From the NCBI GenBank assembly GCA_047639675.1, contig JBLIOI010000002.1, positions 1 to 64,000 of the forward strand: 64,000 nt of DNA, given 5' to 3'. Source of the DNA: JABACD01 sp047639675. Its GTDB lineage: Bacteria; Planctomycetota; UBA1135; GCA-002686595. The stretch's first letter is position 1, and the number at the start of each line of letters is the position of its first letter. This document shows, one piece after another, positions 52,717 to 61,663 of this stretch. The notes beneath the pieces were generated by a model. It did no database searches and had not been told where the DNA came from. It saw nothing but the letters and a program-made list of their open reading frames with translations. The position numbers and the translations under genes were made by a program.

Positions 52717-52769
52717 TCAATCGGAGGCTCTTACTCCGCATCATTCCTTTTCCTGCCTAGAATGCACCG

Positions 52770-54239
52770 ATGACTTCCTCTGGACGCGGACGACATGTCG
52801 AGCGCTGCACGTTTTGTGAGAAACGTCGGCACCACGTAACCTCGCTTATTGCGGGTCCTCCCGGCGTGTACATCTGCAACGAGTGCATCGAAATATGCAA
52901 TTCGATTCTGCAGGAAGAACAGCGCCGCGCACCTGGCGCCCCCGGTGCGGCCGGTGCAGCACCAGCCTCCATCGTGACGGAGCCCGCTGGCGCTATCAAC
53001 GAGACGGACAAGCTGCCGACCCCAATCGAGATCGCTCGCCGACTCGATGAGTACGTCATCAGCCAGAAGCGCGCCAAGAAGGTGCTCGCTGTTGCTGTCT
53101 ACAACCACTACAACCGACTGCGCCATCAGTCGGAAGTCGACAAACTCGGCATCGATGTCGAGATTGAAAAGTCAAACGTGCTGCTCGTTGGACCCACAGG
53201 TTCAGGCAAAACGCTCCTCGCGCGCACAATGGCACGATTACTCGACGTTCCCTTCGCGATGGCGGACGCCACCACGTTGACCGAAGCCGGTTACGTTGGC
53301 GAGGACGTCGAGAACATCCTGCTGAAGCTCTTGCAGTCCGCGGACTTTGACGTCGAACGCGCCCAGCACGGCATCATCTACATCGATGAGATCGACAAGA
53401 TCGGTCGCACCACCTCCAACGTCTCGATTACTCGCGACGTTTCCGGTGAGGGCGTGCAGCAAGCGCTTCTCAAGATCCTGGAAGGCACCGTTGCGAACGT
53501 GCCGCCGCAGGGTGGACGAAAGCATCCGGAGCAGTCCTACATCCAGCTCGACACTTCAAACATCCTATTTGTGTGCGGTGGAACGTTCAGCGGAATCGAG
53601 GACATCATCGCTAAGCGCATCGGGCGCGAGGCCATCGGCTTCGATCGCCAGGTCAACGCAGACGAGAAGGCGCGCGCTGCCAGCGGATTGGTGCCTACCT
53701 CAACGTCCGCTGCGGAGGCTGCCAAAAAGAGACTGCCCTCAACCAAGGTTGGCGATACGCGCGACGAGTTCATGCGCTACTTGATTCCCAAGGACTTGGT
53801 GCAGTTCGGCCTAATCCCCGAGTTCATCGGGCGCTTGCCGATCATCACCAACTTGGAAACCCTCGATGCGGACGCCTTGGTACGCGTCCTGACCGAGCCC
53901 AAAAACTCGCTCACGCGTCAGTTCGAGGCAATTTTCCGCTTGCAGGGCAAGTCACTGACTTTCACCAAGGACGGCCTCGACACGATCGCCACCACAGCCA
54001 TCGAGCGGGAGACGGGCGTGCGCGCCCTGCGCTCCATAATCGAGGACTGCCTGCTGGACCTGCTCTTCGAGTTGCCCAATAGAGAGGATCAGGAAGAATT
54101 CGTCATCGATGCGGATGTCGTCACAGGCGCGCGCAGCTTGGCCCTCGGGCTATCGACCGAGGACGACCTAGACAGCCCTCTCGAGGAAAGCAGCGCTGCG
54201 AATATCGAGGACGATGCCCCAGAGCGAGAAAGCGCTTAG
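52770..54239 (+). CDS. clpX: ATP-dependent Clp protease ATP-binding subunit ClpX
   Basis: The 489-residue AAA+ unfoldase has the zinc-binding N-domain (Cys13, Cys16, Cys36, Cys39), Walker A GPTGSGKT, Walker B IIYIDEID, and the ClpX sensor region GLIPEFIGRLP. The zinc-binding N-domain is followed by a Pro/Ala-rich linker (APGAPGAAGAAP). It is longer than E. coli ClpX (424): extra residues sit between the Walker B region and sensor 1 (RAASGLVPTSTSAAEAAKKR) and in an acidic C-terminal tail of about 30 residues. TAG stop is in TTAG, the left duplication of MITE copy 2. Confidence 0.96.
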   Translation: MTSSGRGRHVERCTFCEKRRHHVTSLIAGPPGVYICNECIEICNSILQEEQRRAPGAPGAAGAAPASIVTEPAGAINETDKLPTPIEIARRLDEYVISQKRAKKVLAVAVYNHYNRLRHQSEVDKLGIDVEIEKSNVLLVGPTGSGKTLLARTMARLLDVPFAMADATTLTEAGYVGEDVENILLKLLQSADFDVERAQHGIIYIDEIDKIGRTTSNVSITRDVSGEGVQQALLKILEGTVANVPPQGGRKHPEQSYIQLDTSNILFVCGGTFSGIEDIIAKRIGREAIGFDRQVNADEKARAASGLVPTSTSAAEAAKKRLPSTKVGDTRDEFMRYLIPKDLVQFGLIPEFIGRLPIITNLETLDADALVRVLTEPKNSLTRQFEAIFRLQGKSLTFTKDGLDTIATTAIERETGVRALRSIIEDCLLDLLFELPNREDQEEFVIDADVVTGARSLALGLSTEDDLDSPLEESSAANIEDDAPERESA

Positions 54240-54397
54240 CAGCCCCTTGTAAAAGTCATTTCACGTCATCTGACCATCATCCACTCCGCATAGGCACCTG
54301 GGATGCTCGTTGAATCCACCGATTCGCCTGCGCAACCAGGCGCCTATGCAGACCGGATGCTGGCCATCTGACGCAAAAGCACTTTCACCACGGACTG
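54240..54397. mobile_element. MITE copy 2, 158 bp, on clpX stop codon
   Basis: Second copy of the palindromic element, about 90% identical to copy 1 outside the centre. Flanking repeats are TTAG (54236-54239, holding the clpX TAG stop) and CTAG (54398-54401). Inner arms GCATAGGCACCTGG and CCAGGCGCCTATGC extend the palindrome past the inverted ends, so the RNA would fold into one long hairpin. It may serve as the clpX transcript's end structure. No open reading frame of note inside. Confidence 0.88.
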
Positions 54398-54518
54398 CTA
54401 GGGAACCCCGCCATCTGAAATCATCAAGAGGCATGTCAGGTCACCGACCTTGCATGCCTTTGATTTTGTCTGGACTCCAGACTATCTCGACCCCCCGCCG
54501 ATGTTTAGGCTAACGCCC

Positions 54519-55475
54519 ATGGCTTCAGGATCACCGCTGCGTATTTATTACCATCGCGACTTCGATGGCATGGTCTCTGGGGCCATCCTCGGATCGATTC
54601 TCATCGATCAATTTGGCGAACGCGTCGAGTGGGAGAGCGTCAACTATGACCAGCGTCGCAACTGGGAGACCTTCAGCTCAGACTCGCGCTTTGCGATCGT
54701 GGACTTTCACTTTCACCCGCGCGCGGAATATTGGTTCGACCATCACCCGACGACCTTCCTGACGCCCGAATTGCGCGAACAGTACAAGCCGTCCGATCGT
54801 TGGCAATGGGACGAGGCCTCGCCCTCATGCCCCCCCATCATTCTCGATAGCGCGGAGAAGCACTGGAAATACAAACCAACCGAGCGCTTCAAGGAAATGG
54901 CTCACTGGTCGAACATCGTCGACGCGGCGCGCTTCGAGAGTGTCGATCAAGCCATCTTTGGAGAAGAGCCGGCGCTGCGCATCACGCGTGCCCTGACAGT
55001 CGCTCCGAGTTCCGATTGGCTCAACAAAATGGTTGAGATGATGACCACCATGTCATTGGAGGCCATCGCCAACACCGAGTCCGTGGAACTCGCCCACCAG
55101 CGAGCCAGCAACAACCGCGATCGTGCCCTCGAACAGTTCCCTTCAACCGTGAAGTGGATCCGTGACCGAGTGCTACTCTTCGATGCCTCTTCAGGAAAGG
55201 TGCGCCGTGACCGCTTCGCTCCTTTCTATCATCATCCCGAGATCGAATACGCCGTCGGAGTGATTCCGACACGCTCCGGTTTCCACGTGAGCTGCGGCGA
55301 GAATCCGTGGAATAAGCCGACTCAAGGATTGCACGTTGGCGAGATGATGGAAGAGTATGGTGGCGGCGGCCATCGTGCCGTGGGCGGCGCTAATCCAAAA
55401 GATCTGGACGAGACAAGGCGCGTTGCCGAAGTGATCGCCGAAAAACTTCTAGCCGCCATCAACCAACCCTCCTGA
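54519..55475 (+). CDS. DHH-family phosphoesterase
   Basis: From ATG 54519 the 318-residue protein has the metal-site motif YHRDFDGMVSG (Asp14, Asp16), a second set VDFHFHP and WFDHHPT in the DHH domain, and a C-terminal DHHA1-like GGGGHRAVGGANP. It is related to single-strand exonucleases, pyrophosphatases and oligoribonucleases of the DHH family; which reaction it performs is not settled by sequence. The DHH motif itself reads DHHP at about residue 72. Upstream ATGs at 54501 and 54450 are possible. rlmN follows 23 bases after its stop. Confidence 0.85.
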   Translation: MASGSPLRIYYHRDFDGMVSGAILGSILIDQFGERVEWESVNYDQRRNWETFSSDSRFAIVDFHFHPRAEYWFDHHPTTFLTPELREQYKPSDRWQWDEASPSCPPIILDSAEKHWKYKPTERFKEMAHWSNIVDAARFESVDQAIFGEEPALRITRALTVAPSSDWLNKMVEMMTTMSLEAIANTESVELAHQRASNNRDRALEQFPSTVKWIRDRVLLFDASSGKVRRDRFAPFYHHPEIEYAVGVIPTRSGFHVSCGENPWNKPTQGLHVGEMMEEYGGGGHRAVGGANPKDLDETRRVAEVIAEKLLAAINQPS

Positions 55476-55497
55476 GGCCAGCGCAAGACGCACCAAC

Positions 55498-56562
55498 GTG
55501 TCTGAAAAAACTCTAAGCGCGCTCTTCTTCGAGCCCGAGCAGCTAGCCATTGAAGTAGAGGCCCGTGGCGGTCGTCCCTTCCACGTTAAGATTTTGCGTG
55601 AGCAAGTCTTGGCGAACGGTGTGCTCAAATACTCCGAAATGACCTCGTTGCCAGCAGGCTTGCGCGACTCTTTGGCGGAGTCGATTCCGATCTTGTCCTG
55701 CAAAGAGATCGACCGGACCGTTGCCCGCGACAATACGACAAAGCTCCTGCTTGGCTTTCCCTCAAACGGCGAGGGCGAGGCCTGGAACTCGGTAGAGACC
55801 GTGCACATCCCACCGCTCCGCAAAAGGTCAGAAGCGGGTGCAACACTGTGCGTCTCGACCCAAGTGGGCTGTGCTGTTGCCTGCCCGTTTTGTGCCTCGG
55901 GCCGCGCGGGCTTGGTGCGCAACTTGGCGGCGCACGAAATTCTGGAGCAATACCTGGTGGGCCGCTCCCTCGGTCGAATCGCGCGTAGCGTAGTGATGGG
56001 GATCGGCGAACCATTGCACAACTTCCAGGCGACAGATGCGGCTTTGCGTTTGGTCCACGAGGAGTTCGGACTCGGTGCGCGAAAGATTATCCTTTCGACA
56101 GTAGGCTTCCCCGACAAGGTCCGCAGGGCCGCGGACACGAAGCCGCCTTATCAACTTGCGATCTCATTGCACACACCCTACGACGAGCAGCGTGACGAGC
56201 TAGTGCCTGCCATGAAGGGCACACCGATCGAAGATGTGCTCAACGCGGGTGACTACTGGTTTGAACAGACGGGCCGTGAAATCACCTACGAGTACGTGCT
56301 GCTCGGTGGAACGAACGATACACCCAACCACGCTGAAGAGCTGGCCCAGCGCCTCGCAGGACGCCGTTGTGGAGTCAACTTGATCCCCTTCAACCCGGTA
56401 CGTGAGAGTGGCTTCGGCCGCCCGAACACGGACGATGCCGAAGGCTTCCGAGAGCACCTTGAGGATCAAGGCATCGTCGCGACGATCCGCTGGTCACGGG
56501 GCCTCGAGAGCGACGCTGCCTGCGGACAGCTTAGGTTGCACAAGGGCGTAGCACCCGCCTAG
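55498..56562 (+). CDS. rlmN: 23S rRNA/tRNA adenine-C2 methyltransferase RlmN-like
   Basis: The 354-residue radical SAM methyltransferase starts at GTG 55498. It has Cys125, Cys129 and Cys132 (CAVACPFC) for the cluster, catalytic Cys118 (TLCVSTQVGC), and the methyl-carrying Cys342 in DAACGQL. The methyl-transfer site spacing is equal to E. coli RlmN. MGIGEPLHN marks the family. It methylates C2 of A2503 in 23S rRNA and A37 in tRNAs. Cfr, a resistance paralogue, has the same motifs; the single-copy housekeeping context favours RlmN. Confidence 0.9.
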   Translation: MSEKTLSALFFEPEQLAIEVEARGGRPFHVKILREQVLANGVLKYSEMTSLPAGLRDSLAESIPILSCKEIDRTVARDNTTKLLLGFPSNGEGEAWNSVETVHIPPLRKRSEAGATLCVSTQVGCAVACPFCASGRAGLVRNLAAHEILEQYLVGRSLGRIARSVVMGIGEPLHNFQATDAALRLVHEEFGLGARKIILSTVGFPDKVRRAADTKPPYQLAISLHTPYDEQRDELVPAMKGTPIEDVLNAGDYWFEQTGREITYEYVLLGGTNDTPNHAEELAQRLAGRRCGVNLIPFNPVRESGFGRPNTDDAEGFREHLEDQGIVATIRWSRGLESDAACGQLRLHKGVAPA

Positions 56563-56617
56563 GACTCCTCGGCCAGTCGATTGGGCTGCCTGCGGAGACA
56601 TCACGAAGGCTGGCCTA

Positions 56618-57850
56618 TCAGTCAACGCCTTCGGGGGCATTTGCCCAGGGGTAGTCATCCTCAGCTAACTTGTAGGCATAGCTGAAGAGCGCCTGCATGT
56701 ACGCCTTGTCGAATAGCTCCGTTTCTGGATGAGTGAAATCTGTCGGGATGCTGGCCAAGTGGAAGTCCAGGCCATCCCGTTTGGCAGCCACGTAGATCTT
56801 GTACAAATCGCCCACGCCCTGGGTTCGGATCAGAGTGTCGAACGATCGCATAGCGATCGTTATCAGTTCGCGCGGAATCGTTTTCCAGCGCGAATCGGTT
56901 AGACCATTCCGGATGACATAGACATTCGGAGTTCCCTTCACTCTCAATCGCTCCGTAACTCGAGACCAGTGAACTTGGATGGGAAACCAAAAGACTTGCG
57001 TCGTGGCGCCCCCATCGACATGCATCTCGTCATAGGGCACTCCATCAACCTCAACATCAATCATGACCGGAGGGAAGGCGATCGGGATTGCTGTCGATGC
57101 GTAGATGATCTTCTGAAAGAGCTTGAGCGACCCAGGCATCCCACTCTTTGCAATGCGGGACAGATTCCAAATCACCGGACGACCGGCATCCAAGTTGGTG
57201 GTGGCCACCAATAACTCACGCCCACCTAGACTTGCTTCCGCAACTGCATCAAGTAGATCCTGATTGAAGAACTCCTCAATGATGTCGATCATCCCGTCGG
57301 TGTTCATTACGGAATCACCAGTTAGGGTCTCGAGCATGCTCCGTTCCTCTACCATCTCCTCGGTGCAGTGCATGGTGAGCAAATGCCTCAGTCGAATATC
57401 GTAATCGCTTCCGAGGAACGCAAAGGGCGCGATCAATGCGCCAGAGCTGATACCAGTGACCACGGTGAAAATGGGGCGGTCGCCGTGCGCAGTCCAACCG
57501 CAGAGCAAGCCAGCGCCGAAGGCACCGTTGGCTCCCCCGCCCGAAAGAGCTAAGTAACTGTGCGGCAGATCCATGATCCCGCCCCAACCCGCAACTAGAT
57601 CCTCTTCTGATTGCGTCAACCACTCTTCAACATCGGCCGACGGTTCATCCCCCCAATTTCGCACCTTAGGAATGCCGAAGATCACCGCCTGGTCTGCCAA
57701 GTCCACAGGCAAAGGGTTTCGCTCTGGAATCGACCGGCAGCCCACTAGCGAGCCTACGACTGCGAGTAGCAGGAGTTGGCTTGTTCTGAGCCCGCAGCTT
57801 TTCCCAACAGGGCTTCCTATCGATTGGGAGCGCATAGATGTCATGGTCAT
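56618..57850 (-). CDS. Patatin-like phospholipase lipoprotein
   Basis: From ATG 57850 the 410-residue protein has a lipoprotein signal with lipobox LVGC (Cys38), oxyanion GGGANGAFGAG, nucleophile Ser in GISSGA and Asp in HVDGGAT: the full patatin Ser-Asp dyad. It should be a surface or periplasmic lipid acyl hydrolase. The start could also be one of two later ATGs (57844, 57835). The longer frame to 57907 puts extra residues ahead of the signal and is not used. It follows the alpha/beta hydrolase gene by 62 bases. Confidence 0.87.
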   Translation of the reverse strand: MTMTSMRSQSIGSPVGKSCGLRTSQLLLLAVVGSLVGCRSIPERNPLPVDLADQAVIFGIPKVRNWGDEPSADVEEWLTQSEEDLVAGWGGIMDLPHSYLALSGGGANGAFGAGLLCGWTAHGDRPIFTVVTGISSGALIAPFAFLGSDYDIRLRHLLTMHCTEEMVEERSMLETLTGDSVMNTDGMIDIIEEFFNQDLLDAVAEASLGGRELLVATTNLDAGRPVIWNLSRIAKSGMPGSLKLFQKIIYASTAIPIAFPPVMIDVEVDGVPYDEMHVDGGATTQVFWFPIQVHWSRVTERLRVKGTPNVYVIRNGLTDSRWKTIPRELITIAMRSFDTLIRTQGVGDLYKIYVAAKRDGLDFHLASIPTDFTHPETELFDKAYMQALFSYAYKLAEDDYPWANAPEGVD

Positions 57851-57912
57851 GATGTACTTTGAACTAACTCTCTCAGTTGGTCTAAGGGTATGGATTCCGA
57901 ATGGCATTGCTT

Positions 57913-59409
57913 CTATTTACCGGTCAGTCTCTGCAACGTTCCTGCAGTTCGGTCTGCCAGAAAGTCAAAGAATGGATTGCAGCGCATTCGCATCAGGTTG
58001 TCGGTACTAATGACAAATAACCCATGTTCGCCGCGCGCTTGGAGATTGCCAATGGAACTCTCGTCTGGATCGCCTCTCGGTGCTAAACCGTAGACTGCAT
58101 CGTCCATGCGGATTGATAGGGCAACGTGCGAGAGCGAATAGACTCCCATGGGCCAATTCAATCCAAGCGCAACTCGGGTTGCCCCTTCTCGAGATGGAAC
58201 ATCGTTCCATTCGGCGAGTTCCGTTGAGGTATCGGAAAGATTCGAGAGCACACTCAACTTGTAGGCCCGATCGCTTCGAGCTGGGATCCTCGCCAAGACT
58301 GGAAGATTCGACGGACGAAGAAAGTCGTCGCTCTTTTGAGTCCTGTTCACATCGAAGATCACAAGTTCGTGGCCCCCCTCTGCATCGAGTCGGTCGTAGA
58401 AACGAATCGTTTCTGGAGTTCTCACCGTCGCATCCAAGACAGAGACGAAGCTCAGAATTGGGGGGAGTCCCTTCACTATACCGGTGCTGTCCGCGAGTCG
58501 ATCAAGACGAGCGTTGATCCTCTCACTCAGCATGTAAACCTGATCGCCGGCGTTCAGGCTGAAAGAGTTGTACTTAAAGGGATCGTACTCTGGCTCAATG
58601 TTCGTCCAAGCCAGCTTTGGGATGCCAAACAGTTTGGCGCATGTGCGCAAGGTACTAGCAAGGGCCGCAGCAGGGGTCAATCCAATCGCCGGCGACAAGT
58701 TGACGATTTGATCAAAGGGCTCTCCAGGCTCACCCTCCATAATCGACAACTCGTGCTCAAGAGCAAGAGCGCCGCCCGTGGAATACCCGACAGCGACAAG
58801 GGGAAGGTCGGGGCCAATCTGTTTCCGCAAGTGCACCGTTGCCATATCAACGACCTTGGCCAGCGCTTCCCATTCGAAGGTCATCAAACCTGACGGCGCC
58901 GTTCCGTGACCTTGATAGCGAGGAACGATTACGTGCCAACCACGACTGTAAAGCTCCTCTGCCAGGGCGCGCATGCTGTAAGGAGAATCCGTTGCGCCAT
59001 GCAATAAGACCGCCCCTCCAACTGGCGAGGGAACTGATAGTTCCACGCTACGGTTCCAACGCAGCGCATTCTCAGTCAACTCGAACACGCCACTCTCGTT
59101 GAATCGTGACCATTCAAGACGAGTTGTTGGATGTCCACCATTGTCAATTTCCCGATCCAGTTCAGCAAAGAGTTCATGTTCCAATGCAACGTAACTGGAG
59201 TAGTCAGTTACACGCTCGTCGTCCTCACCCGTGTACTCTGAATCGAGTTCGACCGTATGCCACGGACATAGATCAGCCTGCCCTTGTGCCGCATCAACGT
59301 AGAACCACGCGCCCACCAAAACGGCGCCAATGGTGATGTGTACCAACGCAAGCGCGATCTGTTTTAGAATGGCCCGGAGGTACTTCAAGGAGTTCAGAGC
59401 GTGGGTCAA
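57913..59409 (-). CDS. Membrane-anchored alpha/beta hydrolase
   Basis: The 498-residue protein has an N-terminal anchor helix (about 15-38), then an alpha/beta hydrolase domain with oxyanion-side AVLLHGATDSPYSM, HVIVPRYQGHG, and nucleophile Ser in VAVGYSTGGAL. Asp/His candidates are farther on (SFVSVLDATVR, SLSHVALSI). It resembles serine aminopeptidase/carboxylesterase-type hydrolases (Hydrolase_4); the substrate is unknown. It is co-oriented with the patatin gene, so a lipid or ester breakdown pair is plausible. Confidence 0.82.
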   Translation of the reverse strand: MTHALNSLKYLRAILKQIALALVHITIGAVLVGAWFYVDAAQGQADLCPWHTVELDSEYTGEDDERVTDYSSYVALEHELFAELDREIDNGGHPTTRLEWSRFNESGVFELTENALRWNRSVELSVPSPVGGAVLLHGATDSPYSMRALAEELYSRGWHVIVPRYQGHGTAPSGLMTFEWEALAKVVDMATVHLRKQIGPDLPLVAVGYSTGGALALEHELSIMEGEPGEPFDQIVNLSPAIGLTPAAALASTLRTCAKLFGIPKLAWTNIEPEYDPFKYNSFSLNAGDQVYMLSERINARLDRLADSTGIVKGLPPILSFVSVLDATVRTPETIRFYDRLDAEGGHELVIFDVNRTQKSDDFLRPSNLPVLARIPARSDRAYKLSVLSNLSDTSTELAEWNDVPSREGATRVALGLNWPMGVYSLSHVALSIRMDDAVYGLAPRGDPDESSIGNLQARGEHGLFVISTDNLMRMRCNPFFDFLADRTAGTLQRLTGK

Positions 59410-59508
59410 TTAGGGGAATGGGCTCGCTATTCACTATATTCTAGCCCTTACGGCCTGCATTCTCCCAGAAAGAATCAGCTGCCTCTTGCTGCTCGCTAGG
59501 CTGAAGTC

Positions 59509-61020
59509 ATGAGACACAACTTCATGGTTTCGCGCGCTCTGAATTTCACTGCATCATTCGCTCTGATATATCTGCAAGCTTCGTGTGGAGGCCTGGCAAT
59601 CAAGCCCGCGGAAGAGCCTGAAAGGAAACCAAACATCATCTACGTCCTCGCCGACGACCTCGGCTACGGCGAGGTCGGATGCTACGGTCAAACAAAGATC
59701 CGTACTCCGCACATAGACGGCTTGGCGCGCGATGGGATGCTCTTCACGCAGCACTACTCGGGCAGTCCGGTCTGCGCGCCGTCTCGTTGTGTGCTCTTGA
59801 CCGGCATGCACACAGGCCACTCCGTTGTACGAGACAATTGGGAAGGCGGTGGCTGGGAAGAAGGCGCAGCGGAAGGTCAGTTCCCTTTTCCTGATAACAC
59901 GAACACCATCGCAAGGAGCCTCCAAGATCTGGGCTACCGCACTGGAGCTTTTGGCAAGTGGGGCAACGGCGGTCCTGGTTCCAGCGGGCATCCGCTGAAT
60001 CAAGGCTTTGAGACCTTCACGGGATCGCTATGTCAGCGCCAAGCTCACAACTACTACCCGACGCATCTCTGGCACGACAACGACCGCCTTGAGCTTGAAG
60101 GGAACGAGTGGTTCCGCTCTCATCAGAAGATCTCTGCAGCGCTAGAAACCGATGAAGAATACTACGAGCGATACACAGGACAAACCTACGCAACCGATCC
60201 TCCGATCGATGCTGCGCTGACCTTCATCGACGAGAATAAAGACCAGCCCTTCTTCCTCTACTATGCGAGCCCTGTACCCCATGCGGCCTTGCAAGTTCCG
60301 CTGGAAGACCTGGAGCAGTATGAGGGCGCCTTTCCCGAAACAGCCTACTTGGGGAATAAGGGTTACCTACCCCATCCGAAGCCACGCGCCGCCTATGCGG
60401 CGATGGTCTCGCGCTTCGACAAGAACATTGGGCGCATGCTCGCTCGCTTGGAACAATACGGCCTAGCTGAAGAAACGATCGTCCTCTTTTCGAGTGACAA
60501 TGGTCCTACATTCAACGGCGGCACTGATTCCACCTACTTCGATAGCACGAGCGGACTACGCGGATTGAAGTGCAGCGTGTACGAGGGTGGATTGCGAGTC
60601 CCGTTCCTTGTGCGTTGGCCTGGTCATATTGAAGCGGGCTCAAACTCTGAACACATCAGCGCTTTCCAGGATATCCTGCCGACACTTGTCGAGATCGCGG
60701 GTGGAGTCGCACCTGTAGGAATCGACGGAATCAGTCTGCTTCCAACTCTTCGCGATTCAGGGACGCAAAACGAGCATGAGCTTCTCTACTGGGAGTACGC
60801 GGGCAAACAAGCGATCCGCCGCGGTCCGTGGAAAGCCGTGCGCTCGAAGTTGCGCAAGGGCAACTTGGCTATCGAGCTTTACAACCTTGAAAACGATCCA
60901 AACGAAGGCACCGATGTAGCTGCGAAATTCCCAGAGATCGAGCAACAGATGGCCGCACTCTTGAAGCGTGAACACGTGCCCAACAGCGACTTCCCCTTGC
61001 GTGGAATCGACGAGGAATAG
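59509..61020 (+). CDS. Arylsulfatase with formylglycine site
   Basis: The 503-residue protein has a probable lipobox LQASC (Cys26), metal Asp49-Asp50 in VLADDLGYGEVGCYG, and the formylglycine motif CAPSR (Cys89) followed by LLTG, all needed for an active type I sulfatase. Further family marks are GKWGNG and FSSDNGPTF. It should hydrolyse sulfate esters, probably of algal or other sulfated polysaccharides, outside the cytoplasm. No sulfatase-maturing enzyme (anSME) is in the window. It is convergent with nothing; the next gene starts 640 bases on. Confidence 0.93.
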   Translation: MRHNFMVSRALNFTASFALIYLQASCGGLAIKPAEEPERKPNIIYVLADDLGYGEVGCYGQTKIRTPHIDGLARDGMLFTQHYSGSPVCAPSRCVLLTGMHTGHSVVRDNWEGGGWEEGAAEGQFPFPDNTNTIARSLQDLGYRTGAFGKWGNGGPGSSGHPLNQGFETFTGSLCQRQAHNYYPTHLWHDNDRLELEGNEWFRSHQKISAALETDEEYYERYTGQTYATDPPIDAALTFIDENKDQPFFLYYASPVPHAALQVPLEDLEQYEGAFPETAYLGNKGYLPHPKPRAAYAAMVSRFDKNIGRMLARLEQYGLAEETIVLFSSDNGPTFNGGTDSTYFDSTSGLRGLKCSVYEGGLRVPFLVRWPGHIEAGSNSEHISAFQDILPTLVEIAGGVAPVGIDGISLLPTLRDSGTQNEHELLYWEYAGKQAIRRGPWKAVRSKLRKGNLAIELYNLENDPNEGTDVAAKFPEIEQQMAALLKREHVPNSDFPLRGIDEE

Positions 61021-61663
61021 CCTGTACCTTTCAATCGAGTTTGTCGCGTGACGACATCGCCACGCTTGAGGACGATGACTCCGGAATTCTAGAGAAGTGA
61101 GTTGCCAGTGGAATCGAACCCGTCAAATTCTATGGCGACGACACGCACACTCTGACGATTATCCACTCCCACCTTGAGGTTCCCAATTCTCCTGATCACT
61201 GAGCTAACCTCGTGAGACCGGGGATAGCCGAAGTTACTGTTACGCTTCCAAACGCATCCACTTCCGGACTTGAGGTCGCCCGCCTTAGGAACTAGAGCGT
61301 TCCATCTGCAGTGACAGATAACAGCTTGGCGATTTGAGGCCTCAACTCCAGCGAGCTCATGCGCTTCCTTATGGAGTCAGGAAGAACAACCGTACCCGCG
61401 ATTTACAGTGAAGGCTGAGCCCTGACGCTTCTTGCCGGCCTGTCCGCCCGAGACAAAAGGTGCTCCGGGTCCAACTTGAAACATATGAGTCAAGTATCGG
61501 TGCCGCGCCTCGCGATGCGTGCATAGGCAAGGCCAACCCGCTCTCCGCTGTAGCGAGAAGGCTCGACTAGATTCACAATTCTAGGGCAGTTGGCAAGGGG
61601 CGCCCGGAGGCTTACCCTGTATCGATCCACCGCTTTCTTTTCCATGACGGCTCGTCGGTCTCC
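61021..61663. other. Intergenic region with a tRNA-like remnant
   Basis: About 640 bp without a coding gene. The minus strand at about 61098-61214 contains a D-arm-like GTTAGCTCAG and a T-arm-like GGTTCGATTCC, but the acceptor ends do not pair and the region between them is about 70-75 bases, too long for a tRNA. It reads as a degenerate tRNA or coincidence. Elsewhere I see no repeat, hairpin or RNA gene. It must hold the promoter of the following gene. Confidence 0.35.
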
